Below are positions 29,393 to 40,135 of a stretch of DNA of 64,000 nt, one piece after another; positions within the stretch are counted from its first letter, which is position 1; each line of letters starts with the position of its first letter. The notes below the pieces were generated by a model that made no database searches, was not told the origin of the DNA, and worked only from the letters and a program-made list of their open reading frames with translations. The position numbers and the translations under genes were made by a program. This DNA is from Aculops lycopersici. Lineage: Eukaryota; Arthropoda; Arachnida; Trombidiformes; Eriophyidae. The stretch lies in contig WNKI01000002.1 of NCBI GenBank assembly GCA_015350385.1, positions 1,772,663-1,836,662 on the forward strand. The letters are read 5' to 3'.

Positions 29393-31633
29393 ATGGCCAC
29401 CTACCACAAGCAGAATCCTAACGCAAACAAGAAGAAAGTTTCCATCTCATTCGTGATCCGCGAGAAGGAAGAGCCACTTCATCGAGCGGGCGTCAACTCG
29501 CTACAATACGACAGTTACCTCGATCGTCTCTATTCGGCCGGTCGAGATTCGGTGATTCGAATTTGGAACTTGGCTTGCGAGCAAGATGAGCCCAGTCCTA
29601 GCTATCGAGACCCAAATGGATTCGCAAAGCCAATGCGAAGGTCAACCAACGAAAACTACTACTCGCGTTCCATGGAGCATCATACCGACTGGGTCAATGA
29701 CATAATACTCTGCTGCAATGGCCGCAACCTGATCTCAGTGTCCAACGACACAACCATAAAAGTATGGAGTGCCCATCAAGGATTTTGTCTCTCTACCTTG
29801 AGGAGTCACAAAGACTACGCCAAGTGTCTAGCTTACGCGAAGGACAAAGAGGTAGTTGCATCGGCTGGCTTCGATCGAATGATCTACTTGTGGGACATTC
29901 AAGCTTTGACAATGCTAACGGCTACAAAGAACACTGTAACCACTAGACCTCTTGATGGAAGCAAGGATAGTATTTACTCGCTTGCGATTAATCAAAGTGG
30001 TACTCTGGTGGCCAGTGGCTCGACTGAAAAGCTCATAAGACTCTGGGATCCCAGAACCCGACAGAAGTTGCTCAAGCTTCGCGGCCATACAGACAATGTT
30101 AGGAGCTTATTGTTCTCCAAAGATGGCTCGTCCTTATTATCGGCTGGATCTGATGGCACTGTGCGTTTGTGGTCCATATCGCAACAAAGGTGCATCTCCA
30201 TAATTCGGGTTCACGATGAGGGAGTTTGGACGCTGCAGACCAACGAGGCATTCAGCACTGTTTTCTCTGGTGGCAAAGATGGAAAAATATTCTTGACAAG
30301 TCTAAAAGAGACATCAAATAGTGAGCTTGTATGTCAAGAGAGCGCACCGATTCTCAAAATGGTTCTTGTAGACAAAGGTTATGGCCGGCACCGAGAAACG
30401 AACTCTCCATCGCTATGGGTTGCAACCACTGACTCTAGTCTCAAGAACTGGCCTGTCAATAATCCTGAGGGTTTGATGAATCCCGATATGAATCATCAAA
30501 GTGAGCAAAAAAAGGAGAACGCTCGCGATGCTAAACCAGATGTTGTTATTCGTGGAAATCCGGCTGTGATCAATTACCACATTGCAAATGACAAGAGGCA
30601 CATAATTACAAGAGAAAGTGACTTTAGTGTTGCTATTTATGATGTATTGACAGCACGAAAGCTTAGAGTTTTACACCCACCTAGCGACGAGCAAACTTCT
30701 AAAACCAACTATGAGCTTGAGATAAAAAAACACACGAAAATGGTTTACGTTCCCAATTGGTTTACGGTGGATCTCAAGATTGGACTTTTATGCATACACC
30801 TAGAGGAGAGCGAGTGCTTTTCCGCCTGGGTCTCGGCCAAAGACTACGGATTTATTACGCAGGTAGATGGCCAAGATCCAAAAGTGAATCTCGGATGTCT
30901 CATGTTACAGGCTCTCCTCGAACACTGGCCGTCTAGTTACGATCACCATGAACTAGATCCGAGATCGCTGTCAAATGAACTAAGACTCGAAAACTCGAGT
31001 CTCGATGATCACAACACATATTCAGGTCAAAAACCAAGCGATCTATCTTTGAGGTACAAGAGTCTAACTCTCGACCGTGCAAACGCATCGGGCAATCCGT
31101 TGAGAGTAGGCAATCAATATTTCTCAGTTGCAAGTCACACGCCGATCATCATAAGTGAGGGTAACCAAACAATACTTCGATTCATGGCCGTCGAGGCGAG
31201 CAACGAAAGCGAGGACATCATCATCCAGGATGTCGTTCCCCACTGGATTAGTGATGCAGTTATCTCGAGATGTCAGCCCAAGTTCAACAAGATCCCCTTT
31301 TTCCTATTGCCTCACGCCAACTCTGGTATCAAGTCTCTGAGAAAAGAGCGCTTGTCTGCCAGCGACATGCTGCAAATGCGCAAGGTTATAGAGCACGTCT
31401 GCGAAAAGATGATAGTCAATATCTTAGAAGAGAATGGCGCAGCTAGCCAAGAGCACGCGACAAACCTGAAGAGTGCCAACGTTTCCGGCAAGTCAAGCCC
31501 ATTTCCGATTGACAAGGTCGAGCTCTTTTGCAACGACCAAAAGCTGGACGACAACCTAGACTTACGAACGGTCAAACATTATATTTGGAAGTCAGGTGGC
31601 GATTTGATATTGCACTATATGCCAATCAAGTAA
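29393..31633 (+). CDS. WDR48: WD-repeat protein WDR48 (UAF1), USP1/USP12/USP46 cofactor
   Basis: WDR48 activates the deubiquitinases USP1, USP12 and USP46 and takes part in Fanconi-pathway deubiquitination and receptor trafficking. The first residues (KVSISFVIREKEE and RAGVNSLQYD) and a seven- to eight-blade WD propeller (about 25-370) match the family. Blades carry IRIWN, IKVWS, IYLWD, IRLWDP and VRLWS ends. The C-terminal region carries the SUMO-like-domain part, finishing with LRTVKHYIWKSGGDLILHYM. The protein is 746 residues, somewhat longer than the vertebrate one, through inserts around 370-400 and 530-580. It is a single exon. It is convergent with NKAIN, with 85 bp between stops. Confidence 0.93.
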   Translation: MATYHKQNPNANKKKVSISFVIREKEEPLHRAGVNSLQYDSYLDRLYSAGRDSVIRIWNLACEQDEPSPSYRDPNGFAKPMRRSTNENYYSRSMEHHTDWVNDIILCCNGRNLISVSNDTTIKVWSAHQGFCLSTLRSHKDYAKCLAYAKDKEVVASAGFDRMIYLWDIQALTMLTATKNTVTTRPLDGSKDSIYSLAINQSGTLVASGSTEKLIRLWDPRTRQKLLKLRGHTDNVRSLLFSKDGSSLLSAGSDGTVRLWSISQQRCISIIRVHDEGVWTLQTNEAFSTVFSGGKDGKIFLTSLKETSNSELVCQESAPILKMVLVDKGYGRHRETNSPSLWVATTDSSLKNWPVNNPEGLMNPDMNHQSEQKKENARDAKPDVVIRGNPAVINYHIANDKRHIITRESDFSVAIYDVLTARKLRVLHPPSDEQTSKTNYELEIKKHTKMVYVPNWFTVDLKIGLLCIHLEESECFSAWVSAKDYGFITQVDGQDPKVNLGCLMLQALLEHWPSSYDHHELDPRSLSNELRLENSSLDDHNTYSGQKPSDLSLRYKSLTLDRANASGNPLRVGNQYFSVASHTPIIISEGNQTILRFMAVEASNESEDIIIQDVVPHWISDAVISRCQPKFNKIPFFLLPHANSGIKSLRKERLSASDMLQMRKVIEHVCEKMIVNILEENGAASQEHATNLKSANVSGKSSPFPIDKVELFCNDQKLDDNLDLRTVKHYIWKSGGDLILHYMPIK

Positions 31634-31692
31634 CCCCTACACCATCATCTGAAATCTAGATACTTCCTGATTGATCATTCAGGGTTTATAAT

Positions 31693-31698
31693 TTTATT
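31693..31698 (-). terminator. Polyadenylation signal of NKAIN
   Basis: The minus strand reads AATAAA about 21 bases after the NKAIN stop codon, within the 85-bp gap to WDR48. Confidence 0.5.
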
Positions 31699-31718
31699 CG
31701 CGAAAAATAGAGTTGAAT

Positions 31719-33677
31719 TTATATCGGCGTTTCGCTGTTGCCATTTTGATTTGTGTAAATTGGTTGACTTCTAGAGTTCCGGTTACTTGTGTAGTTTTGT
31801 TGCTGGTGCTGCGTTGTCATGGCGGATTCGTGAGGTTGGATGTCGTTGGTGAAGTTTTGGTAGTTTGATGTCATGTTGTTGTTATTTATCTCAGGCGGGT
31901 GAGTTTCATTGCTAAACTGTTGTAGCTTTGCAGTACCATTGGAGGCGGTGAAAGACTGAAAGCTACCATTCGCAACAAGCCCCATGCTTCTTGTCATGGT
32001 GTCACCATTAAATTTACCATCAATGGGATCGTTACGATAAGTTTCTGCTTGAATTCTATGGGGCACGTTCGATGGTTGGTCTCGAGCCTTGAAGCCGTTC
32101 TTCTCGGCCAACGAGTTGACTCTATTCTGTTGGTAAATTTGATTCTGTTGTTGACGTTGTCTTTGGCTTCCTATGTTGCTCGGTGACCCCGAATACGGAT
32201 TCTCTTTGCCACTTCTACTGCCATAAATGTATGATAAATCATCATAATTGTTCACTGTATTGCCGTTAACATTGTTGTTGGCATAATTTTGTGAATAAAC
32301 ACTTGAGCGTGAGCCATTGTAAGTGGGATTAGTGTTGCCTTGTGAAATGGTTTTCAGATAAGTTTGATTGTTTTTTGAACGGCGTTTCTTGGGGTCATTG
32401 TTGTAACTGTCAATAGAGGAAATCTCACCATATGAGCTGAGTAGATTGGCACTCGAAGAGTGTGGCGGCTGGTAGGACGGCAAGTACTCGGTACTTGATA
32501 CAGACGAGAGACGAGTTCTCCTACTTCCCCGATTGCCAGTCGTTCCATAAGTCAAGCTCGAAATTTCCCCGCGTCGATCTCTTCTACTAGCACTTCGCCT
32601 CGATGATATCGAACCATACTTTTGTGATCTCTGCATAGAGCTCGTGGAACCTCTCGGTGTAGGTAATGTTGCGCCGTCTACAGATTGGCGCCGTCGTCTG
32701 GCGGACCTCATAGATGAAACAGAGTGCTGCGAGCTTCTAGAACTAGTCGTGTTGGCCGGTCTTCGTAGGGACGCCGCATTAGTGCCAAACCTTGAGCTTG
32801 TGTGAGTGGGGCATGGATCTGGATTGACTCTGGAGCGTTCGTTTGTGAGGTTGCTCATGCGATAGACCTTATCGGAGTTTGCGTTTACTTTCGCATAGCG
32901 TCTTATATTTGAGATGACACAACAAGAAACAAGTGATGATAATAGGGATAGAACAACATGGAGCGCGGCCTGAAACGATTCAATGATATGATAGTCGATT
33001 CGGCAGCCAGTTATGATGTTGGGCTGAAATATACTAATTGAGGGCTGAATAGAGCTGATATTGTAAGGCAAACAACCTGGCCCGTTGGACTGCCACCAAC
33101 TTGTTGCACCTGTATAGAATGAAAGGGCGTCCTCATTAATTCCAACGTCTCTGAGCTTGAGGTGAACGCAGATGACGATGATGTTCCAAACCGTGTTGAA
33201 AAGTGCCCATAGGGAGAATAACGCAAGGTACGATATCCTTTGCTGCCGGATACCGAATAATGCGACGATCAACAGGATGATTGTGAAGAAATTTATAATG
33301 ATTTGAAGCCAGATTTGGCCGAGAAAGTCAAATACTTGTCTTGAAATAGTGAGCAATAGCAGGGGAACTAAAATGAAGGTCAGGCCAGTTTCAGAATTGG
33401 GACATACGCTGCGACGCTTGTTTGAGTAGTAAATATCAGAACCGGCGTATCTTGTGCAATTCCTGATACTAGCTGTCGTCGAGTGGCGCTCGTCTTTGGT
33501 TCCTCGCCAAAGTAAACTCGTTGAAGCAATTGAGTGACTTCTAGGGCCGATGAGATTGTCTGCGCTGGCTTTGTTGTTGGGTCGACGACCAATGGTGTCG
33601 ATGGAGGATAGACTGGAGGAGATGCTGTTCAGGTTGGTCATTAAAGCATTGTCGGTGGTTTGGCGGTAGCCGTACAT
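31719..33677 (-). CDS. NKAIN: NKAIN family protein (Na+/K+-ATPase beta-subunit interacting)
   Basis: NKAIN proteins are small four-helix membrane proteins that bind the beta subunit of the sodium pump. The core lies at residues about 98-260. It shows RQVFDFLG (113-120), a second hydrophobic stretch, WALFNTVWNIIVICVHL, the signature SWWQSNGPGC (193-202) and a fourth helix. The first 90 residues are an added polar N-terminus; family members usually begin close to the first helix. A long Ser/Asn/Arg-rich cytoplasmic tail of nearly 400 residues follows. It is 652 residues in one open frame. An intron in the N-terminal extension cannot be excluded. Confidence 0.85.
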   Translation of the reverse strand: MYGYRQTTDNALMTNLNSISSSLSSIDTIGRRPNNKASADNLIGPRSHSIASTSLLWRGTKDERHSTTASIRNCTRYAGSDIYYSNKRRSVCPNSETGLTFILVPLLLLTISRQVFDFLGQIWLQIIINFFTIILLIVALFGIRQQRISYLALFSLWALFNTVWNIIVICVHLKLRDVGINEDALSFYTGATSWWQSNGPGCLPYNISSIQPSISIFQPNIITGCRIDYHIIESFQAALHVVLSLLSSLVSCCVISNIRRYAKVNANSDKVYRMSNLTNERSRVNPDPCPTHTSSRFGTNAASLRRPANTTSSRSSQHSVSSMRSARRRRQSVDGATLPTPRGSTSSMQRSQKYGSISSRRSASRRDRRGEISSLTYGTTGNRGSRRTRLSSVSSTEYLPSYQPPHSSSANLLSSYGEISSIDSYNNDPKKRRSKNNQTYLKTISQGNTNPTYNGSRSSVYSQNYANNNVNGNTVNNYDDLSYIYGSRSGKENPYSGSPSNIGSQRQRQQQNQIYQQNRVNSLAEKNGFKARDQPSNVPHRIQAETYRNDPIDGKFNGDTMTRSMGLVANGSFQSFTASNGTAKLQQFSNETHPPEINNNNMTSNYQNFTNDIQPHESAMTTQHQQQNYTSNRNSRSQPIYTNQNGNSETPI

Positions 33678-34240
33678 TTCGGCGGCAAGCTAATAGTGGG
33701 GCCGCGGATAATAAGATAGAAATTTCCGGCCGAAGGTTGGCATCTGGGGCGGGTAGTGATGAATAAGAAATTAGGTATGGAATGGGACAATTTTGTGTCG
33801 CATCGAACATTGTTGCTTCTCCGTTGGCCAGTGTTGTCGTCAGGTAGCGGTCAGTTGGCCAAGAAAAACCTGCGATTGGCCAGTGCCACAGTAGCCTGCG
33901 AGAGACTCAAGATGCTCGGACTTCGCAGCGCACACAATGACCGGGATTCCGAGAATGCCACAGCGAGAGCGGCAAGTGAACGAATCTGCGCGCTTGGGGG
34001 TCGCAGCATTGCGTGGGGGCCGCACTGGCTGCAATGGCGACAGCTGCTCGGACGCTGCGCACGACCTGCGACTTTCTCGTGGCTGCCCGATGCCTAGCTC
34101 GCCAACACCTGTCAAATGAGCAGCACCTGGTCGAGTGACGATTGAAACTGAGAGGTAGGAGGAGAGAAGGAATTGCAGACAAGTGGACTAGTTCGCTTTG
34201 CTTGAGTTCGTCTTCTCTCGTCGCAGCTAATCAATTTATT
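33678..34240. other. Intergenic region between NKAIN and the BED-like gene
   Basis: 563 bp hold the NKAIN upstream region and the 3' end of the next minus-strand gene. Short open frames on both strands have no domain content. Confidence 0.35.
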
Positions 34241-35059
34241 TCAATCGGTTTTTTGCAACTCGTCATCGACTTTGTCGCCGTCGTTTCCTATTATTTGTGT
34301 TTGGATTACATAGCCGGATCCAATCATATTGATTAGCTCGAGCAACTTTTGCTTGAGCTCCGTCTGCTCGCAGCGCAACTCCTCAATCACTTTCGCTAGA
34401 TGTCTCAGCGAAGGTTGTGAGGCAGCCGCGTTGCGGGCTCTGCTTGTGGCGGGCGCCCGACGGCGCGAGCCCGCCACGGGCCCATTCAATGTGGTGGTAT
34501 TTGCGGTGAGCTGGGTGTTGCTATTGGGGAGCAGGGTGATGCCAACTGGCTGGCTGCCGGGGACGGACTGGGTCGTGTGCTCGGCGCCCGAAGGGTTGGG
34601 CCCCGCGAGGGTGCTGAAGTTGGAGCCGGCCAGTCGCTGCTGGCCGCCTTGGCAAATCTTGACATGTTTTACGAGACCAGTTGTGCCATAGGCGTGGCCA
34701 TCGTACTTGAAAACGCTAAAACACCTGCTACAGGCCACAAAAAACTGGCAGATCTTGAGGGTGGCCGAACCATCGGCAACCGTCTTGGTGTCGATGGATG
34801 GGTAGGTAAAATTGTCCTCTACTTGTATGGCCCCGAAACTGTTCCAGATTTCGCTGCTCAATCGTTTGCCTAGTTTGCTAGCATCAATCACTTTGGCGCA
34901 CCCATCGCGAAGCATGGAGTTGAGACAGTTGCCTTCGGCCTTGATAGATCTTCGCGGCTTTCGTGGGAAATTGTTATTGTTGTTGTTGTTGCTGCTGTTG
35001 TTGGCGCTGCTAGGGGAGTTATTGCTGCTTTTGGCAATCTTCTTAGCGTTTGGATTCAT
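34241..35059 (-). CDS. BED-like zinc-finger protein, possibly transposase-derived
   Basis: The ATG at 35059 begins a 272-residue protein (MNPNAKK). The frame is open further upstream without another ATG, so an upstream exon is possible. The N-terminus is Asn-rich and basic. Residues about 80-137 form one compact domain: LSSEIWNSFG, then a zinc pattern Cys110, Cys113, His132 and Cys136 (ACSRCFSVFKYDGH, KHVKIC). This resembles BED fingers found at the N-termini of hAT transposases and ZBED proteins. A Ser/Pro/Thr linker follows, then a C-terminal leucine-rich coiled coil (about 235-260) that may dimerise it. No catalytic domain is present. A nuclear DNA-binding role is inferred. Confidence 0.6.
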   Translation of the reverse strand: MNPNAKKIAKSSNNSPSSANNSSNNNNNNNFPRKPRRSIKAEGNCLNSMLRDGCAKVIDASKLGKRLSSEIWNSFGAIQVEDNFTYPSIDTKTVADGSATLKICQFFVACSRCFSVFKYDGHAYGTTGLVKHVKICQGGQQRLAGSNFSTLAGPNPSGAEHTTQSVPGSQPVGITLLPNSNTQLTANTTTLNGPVAGSRRRAPATSRARNAAASQPSLRHLAKVIEELRCEQTELKQKLLELINMIGSGYVIQTQIIGNDGDKVDDELQKTD

Positions 35060-35596
35060 CCTGATCCCAGAGGCGAGGTCAGAACTTCCTCCGCCAGCGA
35101 AAAATTTCAACCAGAGCCAGGTTAAGTCAATATGGAATCTTGATTTGGGTGCCTAAAAAATATACCCCACCTCGTTTCTAATGATTTTCGACGACGCGAA
35201 TTTTGCTGCCAGCGGCGGCTCGCCACTACAGGCCGCTGCAGAAGAGTGCGTCTCGCGCAACGCCCGAATCAGACTCTGAGGCTGCGCAACGAGCTGCACG
35301 GGGGAAATTCAAAAAGGTAAACACAGTGGCAAAAATCATAACAATCGCTGACATCGGTTCAGTCAAATGATCGGTATCATCTCGACATCGATTCATATTT
35401 CACGGTGTCTGATAGACACCAAATGAACCTTACACTCGCTCACCCCCGCAACCGCTGGACTGACGTATTAGCAAGCGGCCCAGAGCTCAATCGTCAGAAG
35501 AGCTCTGGTTTTACCCTATTGATGATTTTTGATCACACCTCTGAAAATCGGAATTAAGCATTTTTAACTAGGACCACGAACTATTTCCAATCAGCC
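35060..35596. promoter_or_regulatory. Divergent promoter region of the BED-like and HIP1 genes
   Basis: About 540 bp lie between the two starts. The left 70 bp may hold an upstream coding or leader exon of the BED-like gene. No TATA box is clear. Confidence 0.35.
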
Positions 35597-38005
35597 ATGA
35601 ATCCTCAACGAAAGATGGACTACATGCAGCGGATCTTAAACCCAAGTCAGTATCGATCAAATGGAAATGCCACTCTGACCAAGGAAAACTTTGCACGCGC
35701 CATGGTGGAGAGTATTGGAAAGGCCATCAGTTCGCAAGAGCTCCCACCCAAGGAGAAGCACGTCAGAAAGTTGCTCATCGGAACCTTCCAAACCGAGAGT
35801 GCCGCCTTCTTCTGGCAGTATCTTCCTGTTCTCCGGCTCAAAGAGGACCAAATAATATGTTGGAAGTTTTGCTACGTTTTACACAAGATTTTGCGCGACG
35901 GACACCAGTCAGCTCTAACCAGCTGCTTTGGCAAGAGACAAATCCTTCTGGACTGTGGGAACCTATGGCGTCACTGTGAAGATGGCTATGGCCAGCTTAT
36001 CTTCAAATATGTCACACTTCTTTACAATCGAATCAATTTTCTCGTCAGAAACAATCGATTTCCCAATGACCTTAAAGTGACCGACGAGCAGCTAGAAGAG
36101 ATCGGTGAGCACGACCCGAGTATTTTCTTCGATCTCTCTTGCGAAATATTCGATGCGCTAGACGATATCCTCCGACTACAAGAGTCTGTCCTGCTCTCTG
36201 TCGAAACCAAACGGTTGAACTCGATGTCAAACGCCGGCCGCTGTCATCTTGCGCCTCTTGTTGCCTGTATTCAAGATTCCAGCCTCCTGTACGACTATTC
36301 CGTCAAGATCCTATTCAAGCTCCACGGAACCCTTCCTGCTTCCACTCTCGAGGGTCATCGTGAAAGATTCCTAAGCCAACACAAGCTGCTCAAGAACTTC
36401 TATCTAAACGCGAGCAACTTACAATACTTCAAGACACTCATCCAGATTCCCTACTTGACAGATCGACCGCCCAACTTTCTTGTTGCATCCGATCTCAAGC
36501 AGCATGTTGCGCCGCAGGTTGTGATGATTGAGTCACAGGAGCGCGACTCGCCGGACCAGATGTCTTCAATGTCGGACGCTAATTCGCAGATCTTGGTTAA
36601 CTTCATGGAAGATGCGATTTCCACTAGCGCCGACAGATCCTTAGAAACCAACGTAGACCACTCGATGGAACACTCGCAACATTCCATTGATGCTGCCTTT
36701 GGTGAGCTACTGGTCAACTCAACTACGAACGACTCGAGCAATGAGCTCAGCGCCAGAGTTGAGGAGCTCGAGTCAAAGATACTCGAGCTACGCAACGAGC
36801 TGGAGCTAGAGCGGGCTAGCCATGAGACCACCAAACTGGAGTTGAGCAATCGAGATGCGGCTATTAGTGCGCTAGTGAAGAGTCACGAAACGGAGGCCAA
36901 GAAATTTAAGGACGAAATTAGGAGTCTTAGGTGTGAGGTGAGCTCTACAAAGAGCGCATTCGAAAAGTTGCAGGAGGAGTGCAAGAGAGCCCAGCACGAC
37001 AACGAGATAAGCCAGGGAGTGATGAAGAAGCTCGTCAAGGACATGAGTGAGCTGAGGAACGAGAGTGCCAACTCGCGCTCGACATCGCAACCAACTGGGG
37101 CGAATCCAGAGAGCAACTTGGCCAAGGATCAAGTCGAGCAGTTGACCAAGAAAGTCAACGAGCTCAACGCGATGCTGAACGAACGCGAGAATCAGAGTCA
37201 GGAGTGGCTCAGAGAAAGAGAGCAACTATTGTCGAGCAAATCTAGACTCGAACAACAACTTGATTCGAACCAGGAAGACCTGCTGATGGCCGAGATGAAT
37301 GAAACTGACAGGATTATCAAGGAAGCCTGGGCGAGAATCGAGGAGCTTAGTGAGAAGTCGCGCAAGGAGAAGACTGGAATTGAGCTCCAGGTTAATGAAA
37401 AGATCTCAGAAGTTTGCTGGAACCTGATGAAGGCTGTGAGGAACCTGATCATCCAGTCGAAGCTTCTTCAACGCGAAGTGGTTGGTGAGGATGGAAAGAC
37501 GAACAATAATGACTTTTACAAGAAGAACTCAAGCTGGACAGAGGGACTCTTGTCGGCAGCTAACGTGGTGGCCATGGCAGCCAGGTCACTAGTGGACTCG
37601 GCCGATCGCGCTCTCTCCGGTCAGGCTCGCTACTCGGAGCTGGCCGCCTCTGCGCACGAAATCGCCGCCGCAACCACGCAACTGGTGGTCGCGTCGCGCG
37701 TTAAGGCAAACAAAGACAGCCAGAAGCTTAAGGTTTTGACCAGCGCCGCGAAACAGGTCAATCTATGTACTTCCAATGTGGTGGACACTGCGCGCGTTTG
37801 CGCCCAAATCATCGAACAGGAAGTGGACAAGGTTGAAATAACCTCGCTCAGCTTGCACCAGACTAAGAAGCTGGAAATGGAGACACAAGTGAAGCTCCTA
37901 GAATTAGAGGATCAGCTCTCGAAGGAACGCGTTAAACTCGGACTTCTACGAAAGCAACACTACGAGCAGGAGGAGGCACAATTGGCTTCGGCAGCCGGGA
38001 CTTGA
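35597..38005 (+). CDS. HIP1: HIP1/HIP1R-type endocytic adaptor (ANTH domain)
   Basis: HIP1 proteins (Sla2 in yeast) couple clathrin coats and PI(4,5)P2 membranes to actin. The ANTH domain spans about 20-300. It has the lipid-binding pattern at Lys42, Lys52, Lys54 and His55 (a lysine, nine residues, then KxKH) and blocks such as FWQYLP and CWKFCYVLHKILRDGH. A central coiled coil covers about 385-600 and includes LLMAEMNE, a region that binds clathrin in relatives. The C-terminal part (about 640-802) has the helical talin-like actin-binding (I/LWEQ) segment. At 802 residues it is shorter than vertebrate HIP1, mainly in linkers. It is a single exon, convergent with glucocerebrosidase. Confidence 0.9.
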   Translation: MNPQRKMDYMQRILNPSQYRSNGNATLTKENFARAMVESIGKAISSQELPPKEKHVRKLLIGTFQTESAAFFWQYLPVLRLKEDQIICWKFCYVLHKILRDGHQSALTSCFGKRQILLDCGNLWRHCEDGYGQLIFKYVTLLYNRINFLVRNNRFPNDLKVTDEQLEEIGEHDPSIFFDLSCEIFDALDDILRLQESVLLSVETKRLNSMSNAGRCHLAPLVACIQDSSLLYDYSVKILFKLHGTLPASTLEGHRERFLSQHKLLKNFYLNASNLQYFKTLIQIPYLTDRPPNFLVASDLKQHVAPQVVMIESQERDSPDQMSSMSDANSQILVNFMEDAISTSADRSLETNVDHSMEHSQHSIDAAFGELLVNSTTNDSSNELSARVEELESKILELRNELELERASHETTKLELSNRDAAISALVKSHETEAKKFKDEIRSLRCEVSSTKSAFEKLQEECKRAQHDNEISQGVMKKLVKDMSELRNESANSRSTSQPTGANPESNLAKDQVEQLTKKVNELNAMLNERENQSQEWLREREQLLSSKSRLEQQLDSNQEDLLMAEMNETDRIIKEAWARIEELSEKSRKEKTGIELQVNEKISEVCWNLMKAVRNLIIQSKLLQREVVGEDGKTNNNDFYKKNSSWTEGLLSAANVVAMAARSLVDSADRALSGQARYSELAASAHEIAAATTQLVVASRVKANKDSQKLKVLTSAAKQVNLCTSNVVDTARVCAQIIEQEVDKVEITSLSLHQTKKLEMETQVKLLELEDQLSKERVKLGLLRKQHYEQEEAQLASAAGT

Positions 38006-38419
38006 TTCAATCAAGTACCAAGGAAAACTCTGTGATTAGAAACCTTCACATGGCGCTGGCGCCAAATGTAAGCACAAGTAAAGAGATTCATGTCTCGTTT
38101 TCGATCGAAAAAATACTGACTCTGGTTTCTGTACTTGAACATTTTTAGAACTTAATCTGACGGCATTGTATTGAAAGGGGTTACGGCCTTTTGATTAACC
38201 CCAGAATGTTTTCCGTTCAAGATAATCCCGCACAAGACCAACTGTTCCACATTGACCCAAAGATACTATTTCCTACAGCTACAAGAGAAGGCATTGAAAC
38301 AATTGCCGAGGTGTTGTTTAGATTATTTTGCTACCCATCTTAAGACTTGAAGGATATTCTGCTATCTGTAGATTCTCGCTGCGACGCTTTGTGTTCATTA
38401 GTTCGTAGAATATAACTTT
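38006..38419. other. 3' intergenic gap between HIP1 and glucocerebrosidase
   Basis: 414 bp between convergent stops, AT-rich, no coding content seen. Confidence 0.35.
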
Positions 38420-40135
38420 TCACGCCTTCATCACTATCGAGGTAAAACTATTCCTTTCAAGCTCTAGGGTGAATTCCTCGTTTCCGTGAGGCAGTCCCTT
38501 GAGATTAATCTTGAGTTTGCGGCTAATGTTCGACCTGTTGAGAATGGTCATAACTACGTGCCCACTCTCCTTGATTTTACCTGCGATAGCCGTAACACCT
38601 TGGCGCAAGGAGAAACCGTTATTTCTAACACTACTCTCCACCACCGTTGTACCTGGACGGAAGACGCGCGAGAAGTGACCTAGTGCATAGTACATCGGTT
38701 GCTTGTAGAATTCTTTCTTTTCCGCATCAACAATGATGGGACTATCAACGAAGTTGCTCGCCCAGTTTGGCCCACCTTGCAAGTCGAGTGCTAGGTTCCA
38801 GTCGACCCAGGAGCTGGCACCGCGACGGAAGTCCTCAATGATGTCACTGGCGTAGAGCTCACCTCTGTGCCAACTGCCCAAATCGACCTTCTTGTCTCCG
38901 GGATTGGACCCAGCGCAGGCCTCCGACATCATCAAAAACTCGAGCTTGCCCTTCAACGGTTGCCATACTCTATTGAGAGCATTGTAAGGCAGCACCAATC
39001 CGCTAGTGTACCAGTGGAACGCGAGACCGGAAACGTACTTGGTAATATCTGGATTGGCCATCACTTTAGGCACGAGGTAATTGATGAAACCGAGCGAGTC
39101 GTCGCCGATCATCAACTTGAAGTTTTCCTTTGTGTAGCCACGGGACTCGAGAGCCGGACCTAAATACTTGGTGATGAACTTGATGGTTTGCTCGGCGCTC
39201 ATTTGAAGACTGTTGAAGAAGTAGAAGGGCAGGTTGGCAGCGACTGGTTCGTTTTGGACTGTAGCTCCCCAGAACTTGATTCCCTCCTTCTCGTAGGCAT
39301 CGTAGAATTTCATGAGATACTCAGTGTAGGTCTTGTGGATTTCGTCGCTGTCGATAAGGTGACCCCTAACCAGCTTATTGTTGTCCTTCATCCACTTGGG
39401 CGGCGACCAGGGACTAGCAACGAGCTTGAGCTCGCCACCAGCCTCCTTTGCCATCTCGCGCGCCGCCTTGGCCATGGGAATCTTGGTGTCCAGATCCTCG
39501 GGCGCCAAACTCCAGTGCTTGAGCTCGAGATCGACCTCCTGGGAATCATCGTAGGTGTAAGCTCGCGAGGAGAAATCCGAGCCACCAATCGGAATACGTC
39601 CAATGTTGTATTGGAGTCCGTTGGCACCATAGTAGCTCTCCAACAGCTTGGCCCTCAGTGGCTCCGGGAGGTTGTTGTAGTTGATGGCAGCTGAGTCGGT
39701 GATGGCGCCTCCCCATCCGAGAACCGATTGCATTTCGGCAGTCAAGTTCACCTCCATCACACTGGTCGGCTCCACGCCCACTAGCCTAATTTCGTCCAAA
39801 TCCCTCACTTCAAATCGACGACCCGACATAGTGGACGAGATGACGATCGCCTTGCCAATCTGCTCTGGCCATTGGAACTTAATGTCACTGCAGCCACCCT
39901 CGTCGCAAACGCACACCAGTCTCTTTGGGTCATCATTGATTTGTGCCAAGCGACAGGTGTCCTCTGGCTTTGTACCTGCGAACATATTGTGGAATCTATG
40001 TTGGTGAACTGTTCGGTCTACCCTATGCACCAGTCCGCGCATCTTAGCTCAATACTTACCCGAAACAAGCTGGCCCAAAGCAAGAGTGGCCACTATCAGC
40101 GCAAGTAAGACTTGGGACTTGAAGTTTAGATACAT
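38420..40135 (-). CDS. GBA1: Lysosomal acid beta-glucosidase (glucocerebrosidase, GH30)
   Basis: There are two exons: 40135-40060 encodes a signal peptide (MYLNFKSQVLLALIVATLAL), and 39975-38420 encodes the rest. The 84-bp intron has GTAAGT and TTCGCAG ends. The 543-residue enzyme splits glucosylceramide to glucose and ceramide in lysosomes. Catalytic acid/base Glu268 is in TVQNEPVA and nucleophile Glu377 is in MMSEACAG. Other family blocks are GWGGAITDSAA, YNIGRIPIGGSDFS, ASPWSPPKWMK, WVDWNLALD and the C-terminal beta domain. N-terminal cysteines (DTCRLA, CVCDEGGC) match the family's disulfides. It is a complete, probably active enzyme. Confidence 0.95.

Noticed and set aside
35060..35110. 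Upstream extension of the BED-like protein starting at 35110
   Set aside because: The codon there is TTG, not ATG; the first ATG is at 35059. The open stretch may be an upstream exon but cannot be taken as the start.
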